DNA from: Modicisalibacter tunisiensis
GTDB taxonomy: Bacteria > Pseudomonadota > Gammaproteobacteria > Pseudomonadales > Halomonadaceae
Assembly (NCBI RefSeq): GCF_020148005.1
Contig: NZ_JAGXFD010000001.1
Span: 2,197,739-2,261,738 of the forward strand
Direction of reading: 5' to 3'
DNA length: 64,000 bases
Shown here: in pieces, positions 8,848 to 19,446 of the stretch
Layout of the letters: every line of letters starts with the position of its first letter
Position numbering within the stretch: the first letter of the stretch is position 1
Program-made: the position numbers and the translations under genes
The notes under the pieces: generated by a model
What the model was told of the DNA's origin: nothing
The model's input: only the letters and a program-made list of their open reading frames with translations
Database searches by the model: none

Positions 8848-8877
8848 TTGCAGTCCTGTCTCAGCGGCACGGATAAT
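8848..8877 (+). promoter_or_regulatory. Candidate sigma-70 promoter for the GAPDH gene
   Basis: TTGCAG at 8848-8853 and GATAAT at 8872-8877 with an 18-base spacer, 41 bases before the GTG start. Four of six and five of six matches to consensus. It sits in the 231-base divergent region between mfd and gap. Confidence 0.5.
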
Positions 8878-8918
8878 ACGCGGGTCATTATCCACGCGAT
8901 TCCGTAAGGGGCGACTAC

Positions 8919-10373
8919 GTGAGTCAAGACAAGCTCGATACCTGTTTCCAGGAATGGCAGGACAACGAGGCACTGGCCGAAGAGATGATTCCGCTGCTCG
9001 GCCAGCTGTACCGCAAGTACAATGTGGTGCCTTCGCTGTACGGCCGCTCGCTGATCATCCGTTCGGTGATCCGGATTCTCAAGAACCACCGCTACGTGAA
9101 GAAGGTCGAGGGTACCGAGCTGTCCGTGCGGGATACCCTGCCGATGGTTCGCGCCATGCTGAACCTGGAACTGGGGCCGGCGCACATTGACCTGGGCAAG
9201 CTCGCGGTCGCCTTCAAGCGCAGCGGGCGCAGCGACGTCGAAGCCTTCCTGCGCGAGGAACTGGCCGAGATCGTCGGTGGCCACGAGACCAACGGCATGG
9301 GCGGCGAGCCCAAGGATGTCGTGCTCTACGGTTTCGGCCGTATCGGGCGCATCCTGGCCCGCATCCTGATCGAGAAGGCCGGCGGCGGCAACCTGCTGCG
9401 CCTGCGCGCCATCGTGGTCCGCGGCGGCGGCGACGACCTCGAGAAGCGCGCGAGTCTGCTGCGTCGCGACTCGGTCCACGGGCCGTTCTCCGGCTCGATC
9501 AGCGTCGACCACGAGAACAGCGCCCTGATCGCCAACGGGCACTATATCAAGGTGATTCACGCCGACTCGCCCGCCGAGATCGACTACACCGCCTACGGTA
9601 TCGACAACGCCATCGTCGTCGACAACACCGGCAAGTGGCGCGACGAGGAAGGGCTATCCCAGCACCTGGCGAGCAAGGGCGTCGCCAAGGTGCTGCTGAC
9701 CGCGCCGGGCAAGGGCGATCTCAAGAACATCGTCTACGGCATCAACCACGGTGACATCGGCGACGAGGACCGGATCATCTCCGCGGCGTCGTGCACCACC
9801 AACGCTATCGTGCCGGTGCTCAAGGCCATCAACGACGAGTTCGGCATCGCCAACGGCCACGTCGAGACGGTGCACTCCTACACCAACGATCAGAACCTGA
9901 TCGACAACTACCACAAAGGCGATCGTCGCGGCCGCAGCGCGCCGCTCAACATGGTGTTGACCGAGACCGGGGCGGCCAAGGCCGTGGCCAAGGCGCTGCC
10001 GGAGCTGTCCGGCAAGCTCACCGGCAACGCGATTCGCGTGCCGACCCCCAACGTCTCCATGGCGATCCTCAACCTGAACCTGACGCGCGAGGCCGACCGG
10101 CAGACCCTCAACGACTATCTGCGTCGTATCTCGCTGGACTCGCCGCTGCAGAAGCAGATCGACTACGTCGACTCGCCCGAGGTGGTGTCCTCGGACTTCG
10201 TCGGCAACCGCCATGCCGGCATCGTCGACGCCAAGGCGACCATCGCCGACGGCACCAACGCCGTGCTCTACGTCTGGTACGACAACGAGTTCGGCTACAG
10301 CTGCCAGGTGGTGCGCATCCTCCAGTCCATGTCCAACGTGCGTTTCCGCTACCTGCCTCGCGCCCGCGACTGA
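8919..10373 (+). CDS. gap: Glyceraldehyde-3-phosphate dehydrogenase, long form
   Basis: A 484-residue NAD(P)-dependent enzyme interconverting glyceraldehyde-3-phosphate and 1,3-bisphosphoglycerate. The first 130 residues form an extra helical extension (QEWQDNEALAEEMIPLLGQL) not found in ordinary 330-residue GAPDH. The Rossmann motif YGFGRIGR is at about 137 and the catalytic Cys is in SAASCTTNA (about 290), then HSYTNDQNL and YDNEFGYSCQ. This long form is known in Pseudomonas and other marine gammaproteobacteria, often thought gluconeogenic. The start is GTG at 8919 behind TAAGGGGCG. The active-site segment differs from the common SNASCTTNC. Monocistronic: its own promoter, and a hairpin follows. 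Confidence 0.92.
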   Translation: MSQDKLDTCFQEWQDNEALAEEMIPLLGQLYRKYNVVPSLYGRSLIIRSVIRILKNHRYVKKVEGTELSVRDTLPMVRAMLNLELGPAHIDLGKLAVAFKRSGRSDVEAFLREELAEIVGGHETNGMGGEPKDVVLYGFGRIGRILARILIEKAGGGNLLRLRAIVVRGGGDDLEKRASLLRRDSVHGPFSGSISVDHENSALIANGHYIKVIHADSPAEIDYTAYGIDNAIVVDNTGKWRDEEGLSQHLASKGVAKVLLTAPGKGDLKNIVYGINHGDIGDEDRIISAASCTTNAIVPVLKAINDEFGIANGHVETVHSYTNDQNLIDNYHKGDRRGRSAPLNMVLTETGAAKAVAKALPELSGKLTGNAIRVPTPNVSMAILNLNLTREADRQTLNDYLRRISLDSPLQKQIDYVDSPEVVSSDFVGNRHAGIVDAKATIADGTNAVLYVWYDNEFGYSCQVVRILQSMSNVRFRYLPRARD

Positions 10374-10382
10374 CGGGCCTTT

Positions 10383-10406
10383 GCGGCGCCCCGCCCGGGG
10401 CGCCGC
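10383..10406 (+). terminator. Hairpin after the GAPDH gene, possible terminator
   Basis: Perfect 10-base GC stem GCGGCGCCCC / GGGGCGCCGC around GCCC, ten bases after the stop codon. No T-tract follows, so it may be a weak terminator or an mRNA 3'-end stabiliser. Confidence 0.5.
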
Positions 10407-10443
10407 CGGTCTCTTGCCGGCGTCGTCACTCTACGGCTGCTGG

Positions 10444-10472
10444 TGGCCTTTCGATCGGTGTCTCTTTATAAT
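10444..10472 (+). promoter_or_regulatory. Candidate promoter for the nqr operon
   Basis: A perfect TATAAT at 10467-10472 with only a poor -35 (TGGCCT) at 17 bases spacing. It lies 185 bases upstream of nqrA, leaving a long leader. The 284-base gap otherwise holds the GAPDH hairpin and no convincing gene. Confidence 0.4.
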
Positions 10473-10657
10473 GGCTGCGTTTTTTTGGGCGCGGTCCGTA
10501 TGGCCACGGGCTGTACATATCACAATATTCTGACAAGAAAGTTTTCGAGCACCGTGACTGTTGCCGCTCACGACGCAGGCCTGCGCGTCGGAGTCATTGC
10601 CATGCCGTGCGTCGAACCCCTTTCCTTGCTAATCAGATTCGATAACTGGGCGAGACT

Positions 10658-12010
10658 ATGATCGAAGTCAAACGAGGCCTGGATCTCCCCATCGCGGGGG
10701 CGCCCGAGCAGCGTATCGAGGATGCGCGGCCGGTGCGCCACGTGGCCGTCCTGGGCACCGACTACGTCGGCATGAAGCCGACGATGGAAGTCCGGGAGGG
10801 GGATCGGGTGAAGCTGGGGCAGAGCCTCTTCACCGACAAGAAGATCCCGGGGGTGACCTTCACCTCGCCGGCGGCCGGCGAGGTGGTCGAAATCAACCGT
10901 GGCGAGCGGCGTCGCCTGCTGTCGGTAGTGATCAAGGTCGATGATGCCGAGGAGCAGGTGGCGTTCACCGCCCATGGTGCCGATGCCCTGGAGCGGCTCG
11001 AACGCCAGACGGTGGTCGATCAACTGATCGAGTCCGGGCTGTGGACCGCGCTGCGCACCCGGCCCTTCTCGCGCACGCCGGCACCGGATGCCGAGCCGGC
11101 CAGCATCTTTGTCACGGCCATCGACACCCATCCGCTGGCGGCCGACCCCGCGCTGATCATCAACGAGCAGCCCGAGGCGTTCACCAACGGCTTGAAGGTG
11201 CTGGGGCGTCTCACTCAGGGCAAGGTGTTCCTGTGCCACGCACCGGATGCCAGCCTGCCCGGTGCCGACGTGGCCGGTGTGCAGGCCGAGAGCTTCAAGG
11301 GGGCGCACCCGGCGGGCCTGGTCGGCACGCATATCCACCATCTGTCGCCGGTCAGCCTGACGCGCCAGGTCTGGCACCTGGGCTATCAGGACGTGATCGC
11401 CATCGGCAAGCTGTTCGTCGAGGGCAAGCTCGATGTCAGCCGGGTGATCGCGCTGGGCGGGCCGCGTGCCGAAAAGCCGCGCCTGGTCCGCACCCGGGTG
11501 GGGGCGAGCTGCCGCGAGCTGCTCGACGGTGAAATCGCCCGGGCCGACAACGACACCCGCGTGATCTCGGGCTCGGTGTTCGGCGGCAAGGTCGCCGAGG
11601 GCGCGCTGAGCTACCTGGGGCGCTTTCACCAGCAGATCAGCCTGCTCGAGGAAGGCAACAAGCGCAGCTTCATGGGCTGGCTGTCGCCGGGGCGCAACCG
11701 CCACTCGGTACTGGGCATCTACCTGTCGCGGCTGACCGGCCTGCACGACTATGCGCCGACCACCACGACCAACGGGTCCGAGCGCGCCATGGTGCCGGTG
11801 GGCGCCTACGAGGCGGTGATGCCGCTGGATATCCTGCCGACCCAGCTGCTGCGGTCGCTGATCGTCGGCGACATCGAAACGGCCATGCAGCTCGGCTGCC
11901 TCGAGCTGGATGAGGAAGACCTCGCGCTGTGCACCTATGTGTGCCCCGGCAAGTACGAGTACGGCCCCATCCTGCGCGACAATCTCACCACGATCGAGAA
12001 AGAGGCTTGA
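10658..12010 (+). CDS. nqrA: Na+-translocating NADH:ubiquinone reductase subunit A
   Basis: A 450-residue cytoplasmic-side subunit of Na+-NQR, which couples NADH oxidation by quinone to sodium export. NqrA binds no redox cofactor of its own but is implicated in quinone binding. The N-terminus [14 protein letters not shown] and the following TPAAGEV-like segment ([18 protein letters not shown]) closely match Vibrio NqrA, and the length is typical. First gene of the nqrABCDEF-apbE-nqrM run; its TGA overlaps the ATG of nqrB. The sodium pump fits a marine or halophilic host. Confidence 0.96.
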   Translation: MIEVKRGLDLPIAGAPEQRIEDARPVRHVAVLGTDYVGMKPTMEVREGDRVKLGQSLFTDKKIPGVTFTSPAAGEVVEINRGERRRLLSVVIKVDDAEEQVAFTAHGADALERLERQTVVDQLIESGLWTALRTRPFSRTPAPDAEPASIFVTAIDTHPLAADPALIINEQPEAFTNGLKVLGRLTQGKVFLCHAPDASLPGADVAGVQAESFKGAHPAGLVGTHIHHLSPVSLTRQVWHLGYQDVIAIGKLFVEGKLDVSRVIALGGPRAEKPRLVRTRVGASCRELLDGEIARADNDTRVISGSVFGGKVAEGALSYLGRFHQQISLLEEGNKRSFMGWLSPGRNRHSVLGIYLSRLTGLHDYAPTTTTNGSERAMVPVGAYEAVMPLDILPTQLLRSLIVGDIETAMQLGCLELDEEDLALCTYVCPGKYEYGPILRDNLTTIEKEA

Positions 12011-13242
12011 TGATGGGCATCCGACAGACACTCGACAATCTCGAGCCGCACTTTCACAAGGGAGGCAAGTACGAGAAGTTCTACGCGCTCTACGAAGCCG
12101 TGGACACCATCTTCTACTCGCCCCCCGACGTCACCCGTACCACAGCGCACATCCGTGACGGCATCGATCTCAAGCGGATCATGATCACGGTGTGGTTGTG
12201 CACCTTCCCGGCGATGTTCTTCGGCATGTACAACGTCGGCCTGCAGGCCAACCAGGCCATCGCCGACGGCTACAGCGCCCTGGGCGGCTGGCGTGAGGCG
12301 GTGACCATGCTGCTGGCCAGCGGCAACGATCCGGCGAACTGGTGGGACAACTTCGTGCTGGGCGCCACCTACTTCCTGCCGATCTATTTCGTGACCTTCG
12401 TGGTCGGCGGTTTCTGGGAAGTGCTGTTCGCCGTCAAGCGTGGCCACGAGGTCAACGAGGGCTTCTTCGTCACCTCGGTGCTCTATGCCCTGATCCTGCC
12501 GGCGACCATCCCGCTGTGGCAGGTGGCGCTGGGCATCACCTTCGGTGTGGTGATCGGCAAGGAGGTCTTCGGCGGTACCGGCAAGAACTTCCTCAACCCG
12601 GCACTCACCGGCCGTGCCTTCCTGTACTTCGCCTACCCGGCGCAGATTTCCGGTGACTCCGTGTGGGTGCCGGCGGACGGCTACACCGGCGCCACTGCGC
12701 TGTCCACGGCCCACGGTGATGGCATGATGGCCCTGCACCAGCAGATGAGCTGGACCGATGCCTTCCTGGGTTTCATCCCCGGTTCGATCGGCGAAGTCTC
12801 GACCCTGGCGATCCTGATCGGCGCCGCGGTGCTGCTGTGGACCAAGATCGCCTCCTGGCGGATCATGCTCGGTGTGTTCCTGGGCATGGTGGCGACCAGC
12901 TCGCTGTTCAACGTCATCGGGTCCGACACCAACGCCCTGTTCGCCATGCCCTGGTACTGGCATCTGGTGATCGGCGGCTTCGCCTTCGGCATGGTGTTCA
13001 TGGCCACCGACCCGGTGTCCGCCTCGATGACTGACACCGGCAAGTGGGTGTTCGGCGCCCTGATCGGCGTCATGACCGTGCTGATCCGCGTGGTGAACCC
13101 GGCGTTCCCCGAGGGCATCATGCTGGCGATCCTGTTCGCCAACCTGTTCGCCCCGCTGATCGACCACTTCGTGGTGCAGGCCAACATCAAGCGTCGGCAG
13201 AAGCGTGAAGCCGCTGTCACGATGAGCAAGGAGACCGCCTGA
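12010..13242 (+). CDS. nqrB: Na+-translocating NADH:ubiquinone reductase subunit B
   Basis: A 410-residue membrane subunit with about ten transmembrane helices. It carries a covalent FMN on Thr in the motif [10 protein letters not shown] (about residue 228; Vibrio has SGAT, here TGAT) and binds riboflavin. The motifs [20 protein letters not shown] and [20 protein letters not shown] are family hallmarks. ATG at 12010 overlaps the nqrA stop (ATGA); a second ATG at 12013 is equally possible. NqrB with NqrD and NqrE forms the sodium path. The attached flavin is supplied by ApbE, encoded in the same operon. Confidence 0.96.
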   Translation: MMGIRQTLDNLEPHFHKGGKYEKFYALYEAVDTIFYSPPDVTRTTAHIRDGIDLKRIMITVWLCTFPAMFFGMYNVGLQANQAIADGYSALGGWREAVTMLLASGNDPANWWDNFVLGATYFLPIYFVTFVVGGFWEVLFAVKRGHEVNEGFFVTSVLYALILPATIPLWQVALGITFGVVIGKEVFGGTGKNFLNPALTGRAFLYFAYPAQISGDSVWVPADGYTGATALSTAHGDGMMALHQQMSWTDAFLGFIPGSIGEVSTLAILIGAAVLLWTKIASWRIMLGVFLGMVATSSLFNVIGSDTNALFAMPWYWHLVIGGFAFGMVFMATDPVSASMTDTGKWVFGALIGVMTVLIRVVNPAFPEGIMLAILFANLFAPLIDHFVVQANIKRRQKREAAVTMSKETA

Positions 13243-14027
13243 TGGCCAGCAACAACTCCATCAAGAAGACCCTCACGGTCGCGTTCGCGCTGTGTATCGT
13301 CTGTTCCGTCGTGGTGGCCTCGGCGGCGGTCGTGCTGCGCCCCACCCAGCAGAAGAACCAGGCGCAGGATCGCATGCGCAACCTGCTCCAGGTGGCCGAG
13401 CTCTACAAGCCCGGCAAGGATATCCGCGACCTGTACGACGAGCTGATCACCCCGCGCGTGGTCAACCTGAAGACCGGGGAGTACGCCGAGGACAAGAACC
13501 CCGAGACCTTCAACCAGTTCGAGGCCGCCAAGGACCCGGCGCAGTCGATCACCCTGTCCGGCAGTGACGACATCGCGGGTATCGGTCGTCGCGAGAACTA
13601 CGCTACGGTATATCTGGTGGGGGATCCCGACAGTCCCGACGAGATCATCGTGCCGGTCCGCGGGCAGGGGCTGTGGTCGCTGATGTCCGGCTACCTGGCC
13701 CTCAAGGGCGACGGCAATACCGTCGTCGGCCTGTCCTTCTACGACCAGGGGGAAACCCCGGGGCTCGGCGGCGAGGTCGACAACCCCAAGTGGAAGGCCC
13801 TGTGGGACGGCAAGAAGATCTATCCGGAAGACAGCATGGATCCGGCCATCAAGCTGGTGAAGGGCGGTGTCGGCCCCCAGACGCCGGACGCCATCCACAA
13901 GGTGGACGCGCTCTCCGGGGCGACGCTGACCAGCAAGGGGGTCACCCATCTGCTGCAATTCTGGCTGAGTGACGAAGGCTTCGCCGAGTACTTGGCCCGG
14001 TTCCGCGACAAGACGCAAGGAGCGTAA
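13242..14027 (+). CDS. nqrC: Na+-translocating NADH:ubiquinone reductase subunit C
   Basis: A 261-residue subunit with one N-terminal membrane helix (about residues 12-34) and a periplasmic FMN-binding domain. The covalent flavin site is the Thr in LSGATLTSKGV (about residue 226), the ApbE recognition motif. It passes electrons between the 2Fe-2S centre area and NqrB. ATG at 13242 overlaps the nqrB stop (TGATG). Length and motifs are standard. Confidence 0.96.
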   Translation: MASNNSIKKTLTVAFALCIVCSVVVASAAVVLRPTQQKNQAQDRMRNLLQVAELYKPGKDIRDLYDELITPRVVNLKTGEYAEDKNPETFNQFEAAKDPAQSITLSGSDDIAGIGRRENYATVYLVGDPDSPDEIIVPVRGQGLWSLMSGYLALKGDGNTVVGLSFYDQGETPGLGGEVDNPKWKALWDGKKIYPEDSMDPAIKLVKGGVGPQTPDAIHKVDALSGATLTSKGVTHLLQFWLSDEGFAEYLARFRDKTQGA

Positions 14028-14030
14028 GCC

Positions 14031-14699
14031 ATGGCTGCCTATACGCCCAAAGGCGTGCTGACCACGCCGATCTTCAAGAACAACCCGATCGCCCTGCAGA
14101 TCCTGGGGATCTGCTCCGCGCTGGCGGTCACCAACTCCATGAGCACCTCGCTGGTCATGGGGCTGGCGGTCATCGCGGTCACGGCGTTCTCGAGTTTCTT
14201 CGTTTCGCTGATTCGCCACCAGATCCCGTCATCGATCCGCATCATCGTGCAGATGACGATCATCGCCTCGCTGGTCATCGTGGTCGACCAGGTGCTCAAG
14301 GCCTACGCCTACGAGATCTCCAAGCAGCTCTCGGTGTTCGTCGGCCTGATCATCACCAACTGCATCGTGATGGGCCGTGCCGAGGCCTTCGCCATGCAGA
14401 ACGGGCCGGTGATGAGCTTCCTCGACGGTGTCGGCAACGGTCTGGGCTATGCGGTGATGCTGCTGGCCGTGGGCTTCTTCCGTGAGCTGTTCGGCTCCGG
14501 CAGCGTGTTCGGCCTGACCATCCTGCAGCCGGTCAACGACGGTGGCTGGTACGTCACCAACGGCCTGCTGCTGCTGCCGCCCTCGGCGTTCTTCGTCATC
14601 GGCCTGATCATCTGGGGGCTGCGCAGCCTGAACCCGGAACAGGTCGAGGAAAACGAGTTCAAGATCACGGCCAACACCAAGGCCAAGGAGGCAGTGTAA
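14031..14699 (+). CDS. nqrD: Na+-translocating NADH:ubiquinone reductase subunit D
   Basis: A 222-residue integral membrane subunit of the NqrDE/RnfAE family with six predicted helices. Together with NqrE it holds an intramembrane iron centre through conserved Cys; GICSALAVT and [15 protein letters not shown] carry the two Cys. Start ATG at 14031, preceded by AAGGAG. Ends one base before nqrE begins. Confidence 0.95.
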   Translation: MAAYTPKGVLTTPIFKNNPIALQILGICSALAVTNSMSTSLVMGLAVIAVTAFSSFFVSLIRHQIPSSIRIIVQMTIIASLVIVVDQVLKAYAYEISKQLSVFVGLIITNCIVMGRAEAFAMQNGPVMSFLDGVGNGLGYAVMLLAVGFFRELFGSGSVFGLTILQPVNDGGWYVTNGLLLLPPSAFFVIGLIIWGLRSLNPEQVEENEFKITANTKAKEAV

Positions 14700-15320
14700 A
14701 TGTTCGAACATTACCTGAGCCTGTTCGTCAAGGCCGTGTTCGTCGAGAACATGGCGCTGGCCTTCTTCCTGGGCATGTGTACCTTCATGGCGGTGTCCAA
14801 GAAGGTCTCCTCGGCCATCGGGCTGGGGGTCGCGGTCGTCGTGGTGCTGACGATCACCGTGCCGGTCAACAACCTGATCCTGCACTACCTGCTGCAGGAA
14901 GGTGCCCTGAGCTGGACCGGCATCGCGGGGGCCGAGAACATCGACCTGTCGTTCCTCGGCCTGCTCAGCTACATCGGCGTGATCGCGGCGATCGTGCAGA
15001 TCCTCGAGATGTTCCTCGACAAGTTCGTGCCCACGCTCTATAACGCGCTGGGCGTGTTCCTGCCGCTGATCACGGTCAACTGCGCGATCATGGGTGCCTC
15101 GCTGTTCATGGTGCAGCGTGACTACAGCTTCGGTGAATCGGTGATCTACGGCTTCGGTGCCGGTGCCGGCTGGGCCCTGGCGATCACCGCGCTGGCAGGC
15201 ATCCGCGAGAAGCTCAAGTACAGCGACGTGCCGGCCGGCCTGCAGGGGCTGGGCATCACCTTCCTCACCGTGGGGTTGATGTCGCTGGGCTTCATGTCCT
15301 TCTCCGGCATCCAGCTGTAA
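14700..15320 (+). CDS. nqrE: Na+-translocating NADH:ubiquinone reductase subunit E
   Basis: A 206-residue membrane partner and homologue of NqrD, with six helices in inverted topology. The iron-ligating Cys are in [10 protein letters not shown] and [10 protein letters not shown]. The ATG at 14700 follows directly after the nqrD TAA, behind AAGGAGG. Length and motifs are standard. Confidence 0.95.
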   Translation: MFEHYLSLFVKAVFVENMALAFFLGMCTFMAVSKKVSSAIGLGVAVVVVLTITVPVNNLILHYLLQEGALSWTGIAGAENIDLSFLGLLSYIGVIAAIVQILEMFLDKFVPTLYNALGVFLPLITVNCAIMGASLFMVQRDYSFGESVIYGFGAGAGWALAITALAGIREKLKYSDVPAGLQGLGITFLTVGLMSLGFMSFSGIQL

Positions 15321-15346
15321 GCACAACACGACAATAGGAAACCGAC

Positions 15347-16579
15347 ATGGTCGATACATCGATTATCGTGCTCGGCGTCGTCATGTTCACCGTGATCGTC
15401 ATTGGCCTGGTGGCGATCATCCTGGCGGCGCGCAGCCGGCTGGTGAGCAGCGGTGACGTGACCATCGAGATCAACGACGATCCCGAGAACACCCTGACCA
15501 CCCAGGCCGGCGGCAAGCTGCTGCAGACCCTGGCCTCCAACGGCATCTTCCTGTCCTCCGCCTGCGGCGGCGGGGGGTCCTGCGCCCAGTGCAAGTGCCG
15601 GGTGACCGAGGGGGGCGGGTCGATCCTGCCCACCGAGGAATCCCACTTCACCATGGGCGAGAAGAAGGAAGGCTGGCGGCTTTCCTGCCAGGTGCCGGTG
15701 AAGCAGAACATGAAGATCGAGGTTCCCGAGGAGGTCTTCGGCGTCAAGAAGTGGGAATGCGAGGTCATCGAGAACCCCAACGTCGCCACCTTCATCAAGG
15801 AACTCAACCTCAAGCTGCCGGAAGGCGAGGAGGTCGCCTTCCGTGCCGGTGGCTACGTGCAGCTGGTGGCGCCGCCCTATGACGTCAAGTTCTCCGACTT
15901 CGACATCGAGGAGGAGTACCGGGGCGACTGGGAGAAGTTCGGCCTGTTCAACATCGCCCACAAGAGCGACGAGGAGGTCATCCGTGCCTACTCGATGGCC
16001 AACTATCCGGAAGAGAAGGGCATCCTCAAGTTCAACATCCGTATCGCCACGCCGCCGCCCAACACCAGCCATCCGCCGGGCGTGATGTCGACCTACGTCT
16101 TCAGTCTCAAGCCGGGCGACAAGGTCACGGTGATGGGGCCGTTCGGCGAGTTCTTCGCCAAGGACACCGACGCCGAGATGGTGTTCATCGGCGGGGGGGC
16201 CGGCATGGCGCCGATGCGCAGCCACATCTTCGACCAGCTCAAGCGTCTGGATACCCGGCGCAAGATCTCGTTCTGGTACGGGGCGCGTTCCTGGCGCGAG
16301 ACCTTCTACAACGAGGAATACGACAAGCTGGCCGAGGAGCACGAGAATTTCGAGTGGCACCTGGCGCTCTCCGACCCGCAGCCGGAGGACAACTGGACCG
16401 GGTACACGGGTTTCATCCATAATGTGCTCTATGAGAACTATCTCAAGGACCACCCGGCGCCCGAGGACTGCGAGTACTACATGTGCGGGCCGCCCATGAT
16501 GAACGCGTCGGTGATCAAGATGCTGACCGACCTGGGGGTGGAGCCGGAGAACATCCTCCTGGATGACTTCGGCGGATGA
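15347..16579 (+). CDS. nqrF: Na+-translocating NADH:ubiquinone reductase subunit F
   Basis: A 410-residue NADH-oxidising subunit. After one N-terminal membrane helix comes a plant-type 2Fe-2S ferredoxin domain with Cys in [14 protein letters not shown] (about residues 71-82) and LSCQ (about 114). A ferredoxin-reductase module follows, with the FAD motif RAYSMANYP (about 213) and the NADH motif [12 protein letters not shown] (about 282), then YMCGPPMM near the C-terminus. Entry point for electrons from NADH. Its stop overlaps the apbE start (ATGA). Confidence 0.96.
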   Translation: MVDTSIIVLGVVMFTVIVIGLVAIILAARSRLVSSGDVTIEINDDPENTLTTQAGGKLLQTLASNGIFLSSACGGGGSCAQCKCRVTEGGGSILPTEESHFTMGEKKEGWRLSCQVPVKQNMKIEVPEEVFGVKKWECEVIENPNVATFIKELNLKLPEGEEVAFRAGGYVQLVAPPYDVKFSDFDIEEEYRGDWEKFGLFNIAHKSDEEVIRAYSMANYPEEKGILKFNIRIATPPPNTSHPPGVMSTYVFSLKPGDKVTVMGPFGEFFAKDTDAEMVFIGGGAGMAPMRSHIFDQLKRLDTRRKISFWYGARSWRETFYNEEYDKLAEEHENFEWHLALSDPQPEDNWTGYTGFIHNVLYENYLKDHPAPEDCEYYMCGPPMMNASVIKMLTDLGVEPENILLDDFGG

Positions 16580-17643
16580 TCCCGCCAAGCCGACCGACCG
16601 CAACAGGGCCGCTTCAGGCCCTGTTGTCGGTAGTGGCCCTGGTGATTCTGCTGGTCGGCTGCGACGGCCGTCCGGAGGTGGCGGCTCATCGCTTCCAGGG
16701 GCCGATCTTCGGCACCGGCTATCACGTCACCGTCTATGCCGCGCTCGACGAAACCGAGCAGAAGCGACTGGGGCAGGGCATTCGCGACACGCTCGCACAT
16801 GTCGACCATCTGATGTCCACCTACAAGCCGGACTCGGAACTGTCGCGCTTCAACCGTTACCCGGTCGGCGTGCCGTTCTTTCTCTCGCCACAGACGGCCG
16901 AGGTGATCCGCGAGGCCCTGCGCATCGCCCGGCTCTCCAACGATGCCTTCGACGTCACCGTGGGGCCCGCGGTCAACCTGTGGGGCTTCGGCCCCGACGG
17001 GCGCCCGGATCGGGTGCCCGACCCGGACGCGCTCGCCGCGGCGTTGGCGCGGATCGACATTCATGCCCTCGAGCTCGACGGCGATACCCTGACCAAGCGC
17101 AAGCCGGTGTACGTCGACCTGTCGGCGATCGCCAAGGGCTATGGCACCGACCAGGTCGCCGACTACCTGGAGCAGCAGGGCATCGACAGCTATCTGGTCG
17201 AGGTCGGGGGCGAGATCCGCACCCGCGGGCACAAGCCGGAGGGCAGCGAATGGCGAATCGCCGTCGAGAAGCCGGTCTCCCGCGAGCGCAGCGTGCAGCG
17301 GGTCATCGACCTGGGGACCTCGGCGGTGGCCACGTCCGGCGATTATCGCAACTACTTCGAGCAGGACGGGGTGCGCTACTCGCATACCATCGACCCGCGG
17401 ACCGGGCGGCCGATCACCAATCACGTCGCCTCGGTGACGGTGATCAGCGAGCGCTGTGCCACGGCGGATGCGCTGGCCACGGCGCTGACGGTGATGGGCG
17501 AGCGGGCGGCGCTGGATCTGGCCGAACGGGAAAACCTGGCGGTCTACTTGATTGTCAGAACGGATGAGGGTTTTGACATTCGCATGAGCTCGGCCTTCGC
17601 GTCCTATCTCGAAGGGGCGACGACGGCCGGCAAGGAGGAGTGA
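16576..17643 (+). CDS. apbE: FAD:protein FMN transferase ApbE, lipoprotein
   Basis: A 355-residue Mg-dependent flavin transferase. It moves FMN from FAD onto Thr of the SGAT-type motifs in NqrB and NqrC. The signal peptide ends in LLVGC, a lipobox (Cys about 33), so it should be a membrane-anchored periplasmic protein. The core motifs [43 protein letters not shown] and [12 protein letters not shown] are those of the family. ATGA overlap with nqrF, so co-transcribed with its substrates. Standard length. Confidence 0.95.
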   Translation: MIPPSRPTATGPLQALLSVVALVILLVGCDGRPEVAAHRFQGPIFGTGYHVTVYAALDETEQKRLGQGIRDTLAHVDHLMSTYKPDSELSRFNRYPVGVPFFLSPQTAEVIREALRIARLSNDAFDVTVGPAVNLWGFGPDGRPDRVPDPDALAAALARIDIHALELDGDTLTKRKPVYVDLSAIAKGYGTDQVADYLEQQGIDSYLVEVGGEIRTRGHKPEGSEWRIAVEKPVSRERSVQRVIDLGTSAVATSGDYRNYFEQDGVRYSHTIDPRTGRPITNHVASVTVISERCATADALATALTVMGERAALDLAERENLAVYLIVRTDEGFDIRMSSAFASYLEGATTAGKEE

Positions 17644-17644
17644 G

Positions 17645-17902
17645 ATGACGACCTGGTTACTGGTACTGGGGGCCATGCTGCTGCTGGTGGCCGCGATGTC
17701 GGTAGGGGTGCTGCTCGGCCGCAAGCCGATCAGCGGCTCCTGCGGCGGGCTCAATAACCTCGGGCTCAAGGAAGGCTGCGATATCTGCGGCGGCAAGGAC
17801 GAGGTCTGCGAGGAGGAGAATCGCAAGCGCCGGAGCGATGTCCGCCGCCAGGCCGACGAGCAGCGTGGCCTGGACCTGGGGTACGACGCGACCCGCCGGT
17901 GA
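17645..17902 (+). CDS. nqrM: Na+-NQR maturation protein NqrM
   Basis: An 85-residue membrane protein needed to place the iron centre in the NqrD/NqrE subunits. One N-terminal helix (residues about 4-24) is followed by a cytoplasmic tail with four Cys in SCGG, GCDICGG and VCEE, which fits a metal-delivery role. Starts one base after the apbE stop. The C-terminal half is highly charged. Last gene of the nqr operon; 70 bases separate it from sthA. Confidence 0.92.
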   Translation: MTTWLLVLGAMLLLVAAMSVGVLLGRKPISGSCGGLNNLGLKEGCDICGGKDEVCEEENRKRRSDVRRQADEQRGLDLGYDATRR

Positions 17903-17908
17903 GCGACG

Positions 17909-17932
17909 CCGGCTCGTCGGGCGGCGAGCCGG
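17909..17932 (+). terminator. Hairpin between nqrM and sthA
   Basis: Eight-base stem CCGGCTCG / CGAGCCGG with an 8-base loop, six bases after the nqrM stop. No T-tract. It could mark the end of the nqr operon or protect its mRNA. Confidence 0.35.
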
Positions 17933-17972
17933 TGAGTCATTTGTCAGAACCAACGAGGAGACGCGAGAGCTG

Positions 17973-19364
17973 ATGGCAGTCCATAACTACGATGTGGTGG
18001 TGATCGGTACCGGGCCGGCTGGAGAGAGTGCGGCGATCAATGCGGCCAAGCACGGCAAGCGGGTGGCCATCATCGAGAAGCAGCCGGCCGTGGGCGGCAA
18101 CTGCACGCACTGGGGCACGATTCCGTCCAAGGCGCTGCGCCATCAGGTCAAGCAGATCATGCAGTTCAACACCAACCGCATGTTCCGCGACATCGGCGAG
18201 CCTCGCTGGTTCTCGTTTCCCCGGGTGCTGGAGCGCTCGCGGGTCACCATCGATCAGCAGGTGGAGATGCGCACCAACTTTTACTCCCGCAACCGCATCG
18301 ACCTGTTCTTCGGTCTGGCCCGCTTCAAGGATGAGCACACCGTGGTGGTGCGCGACAACCATGAGGGCGCCGAGGAGCTCTGCGCCCAGAAGATCGTCGT
18401 CGCCACCGGCTCGCGGCCCTATCGGCCGGGGGATGTCAACTTTCGGCATCCGCGCATCTACTGCTCGGACACCATCCTGGGGCTCTCGCACACGCCGCGC
18501 ACGCTGATCATCTACGGGGCCGGGGTGATCGGTTCGGAATATGCCTCGATCTTCTCCGGGCTGGGGGTCAAGGTCGACCTGATCGACACGCGTGACCGTC
18601 TGCTGTCGTTTCTCGACGACGAGATCAGCGACGCGCTGTCGTACCATCTGCGCCAGCATGGCGTACTGGTCCGCCACAACGAGGAGTACGAGCGGGTCGA
18701 GGGCGACGAGTCCGGCGTGGTGGTACACCTGAAGTCGGGCAAGAAGCTGCGTGCCGATGCCTTCCTGTGGGCCAACGGACGTACCGGCAACACCGACGAA
18801 CTGGGCCTGGAGACCATCGGCCTGGAAGCCAATGGCCGCGGGCAGCTGACCGTCGACGACCATTACCGCACGGCGATCCCGCACATCTATGCCGTGGGTG
18901 ACGTGATCGGCTGGCCGAGCCTGGCCAGCGCCGCCTACGACCAGGGGCGCAGCGCCAGCGACGAGTTCCTCGACGAGCCGTTTCGCTTCGTCACCGAGAT
19001 CCCCACCGGGATCTACACGATTCCCGAGATCAGCTCGGTGGGGCGCACCGAGAGCGAGCTCACCGAGGCGAAGGTGCCCTACGAGGTGGCCCAGGCCTTC
19101 TTCAAGGATACCGCCCGTGCCCAGATCACCGGCGATACCGTGGGCATGCTGAAGATTCTCTTCCATCGCGAGACACTGGAGATCCTGGGCATCCACTGCT
19201 TCGGCGACCAGGCCTCCGAGATCGTTCACATCGGCCAGGCGATCATGCAGCAGCCGGGCGAGGCCAACAGCCTCAAGTACTTCATCAATACCACCTTCAA
19301 CTATCCCACCATGGCGGAAGCCTACCGGGTGGCCGCCCAGAACGGGCTCAATCGCCTGTTCTGA
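17973..19364 (+). CDS. sthA: Soluble pyridine nucleotide transhydrogenase
   Basis: A 463-residue flavoprotein that equilibrates NADPH and NADH in the cytoplasm. It belongs to the lipoamide-dehydrogenase family: FAD motif [14 protein letters not shown] at the N-terminus, second Rossmann motif [13 protein letters not shown] (about 180) and the C-terminal dimer domain. The redox disulfide motif is degenerate, [11 protein letters not shown] with Thr for the second Cys, which separates SthA from lipoamide dehydrogenase. ATG at 17973 is chosen because [12 protein letters not shown] matches the family; the frame is open 135 bases further upstream inside nqrM. Next to the Na+-NQR, so this stretch handles NADH balance. 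Confidence 0.95.
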   Translation: MAVHNYDVVVIGTGPAGESAAINAAKHGKRVAIIEKQPAVGGNCTHWGTIPSKALRHQVKQIMQFNTNRMFRDIGEPRWFSFPRVLERSRVTIDQQVEMRTNFYSRNRIDLFFGLARFKDEHTVVVRDNHEGAEELCAQKIVVATGSRPYRPGDVNFRHPRIYCSDTILGLSHTPRTLIIYGAGVIGSEYASIFSGLGVKVDLIDTRDRLLSFLDDEISDALSYHLRQHGVLVRHNEEYERVEGDESGVVVHLKSGKKLRADAFLWANGRTGNTDELGLETIGLEANGRGQLTVDDHYRTAIPHIYAVGDVIGWPSLASAAYDQGRSASDEFLDEPFRFVTEIPTGIYTIPEISSVGRTESELTEAKVPYEVAQAFFKDTARAQITGDTVGMLKILFHRETLEILGIHCFGDQASEIVHIGQAIMQQPGEANSLKYFINTTFNYPTMAEAYRVAAQNGLNRLF

Positions 19365-19393
19365 GCCGCAGGCCGTTTTCGGGCAAAGCGTCG

Positions 19394-19416
19394 AGCCCGC
19401 CGTCGTGCGGGCTTTC
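19394..19416 (+). terminator. Rho-independent terminator-like hairpin after sthA
   Basis: Stem AGCCCGC (19394-19400) with GCGGGCT (19407-19413) around CGTCGT, followed by TTC. Thirty bases after the sthA stop. Confidence 0.6.
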
Positions 19417-19446
19417 ATGTTCATCTCATCGCGACAGGAGGTCAGG

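Noticed and set aside
10443-10661. 72-codon frame upstream of nqrA
   Set aside because: Non-ATG start, no ribosome site, spans the candidate promoter and runs into nqrA. No family resemblance.
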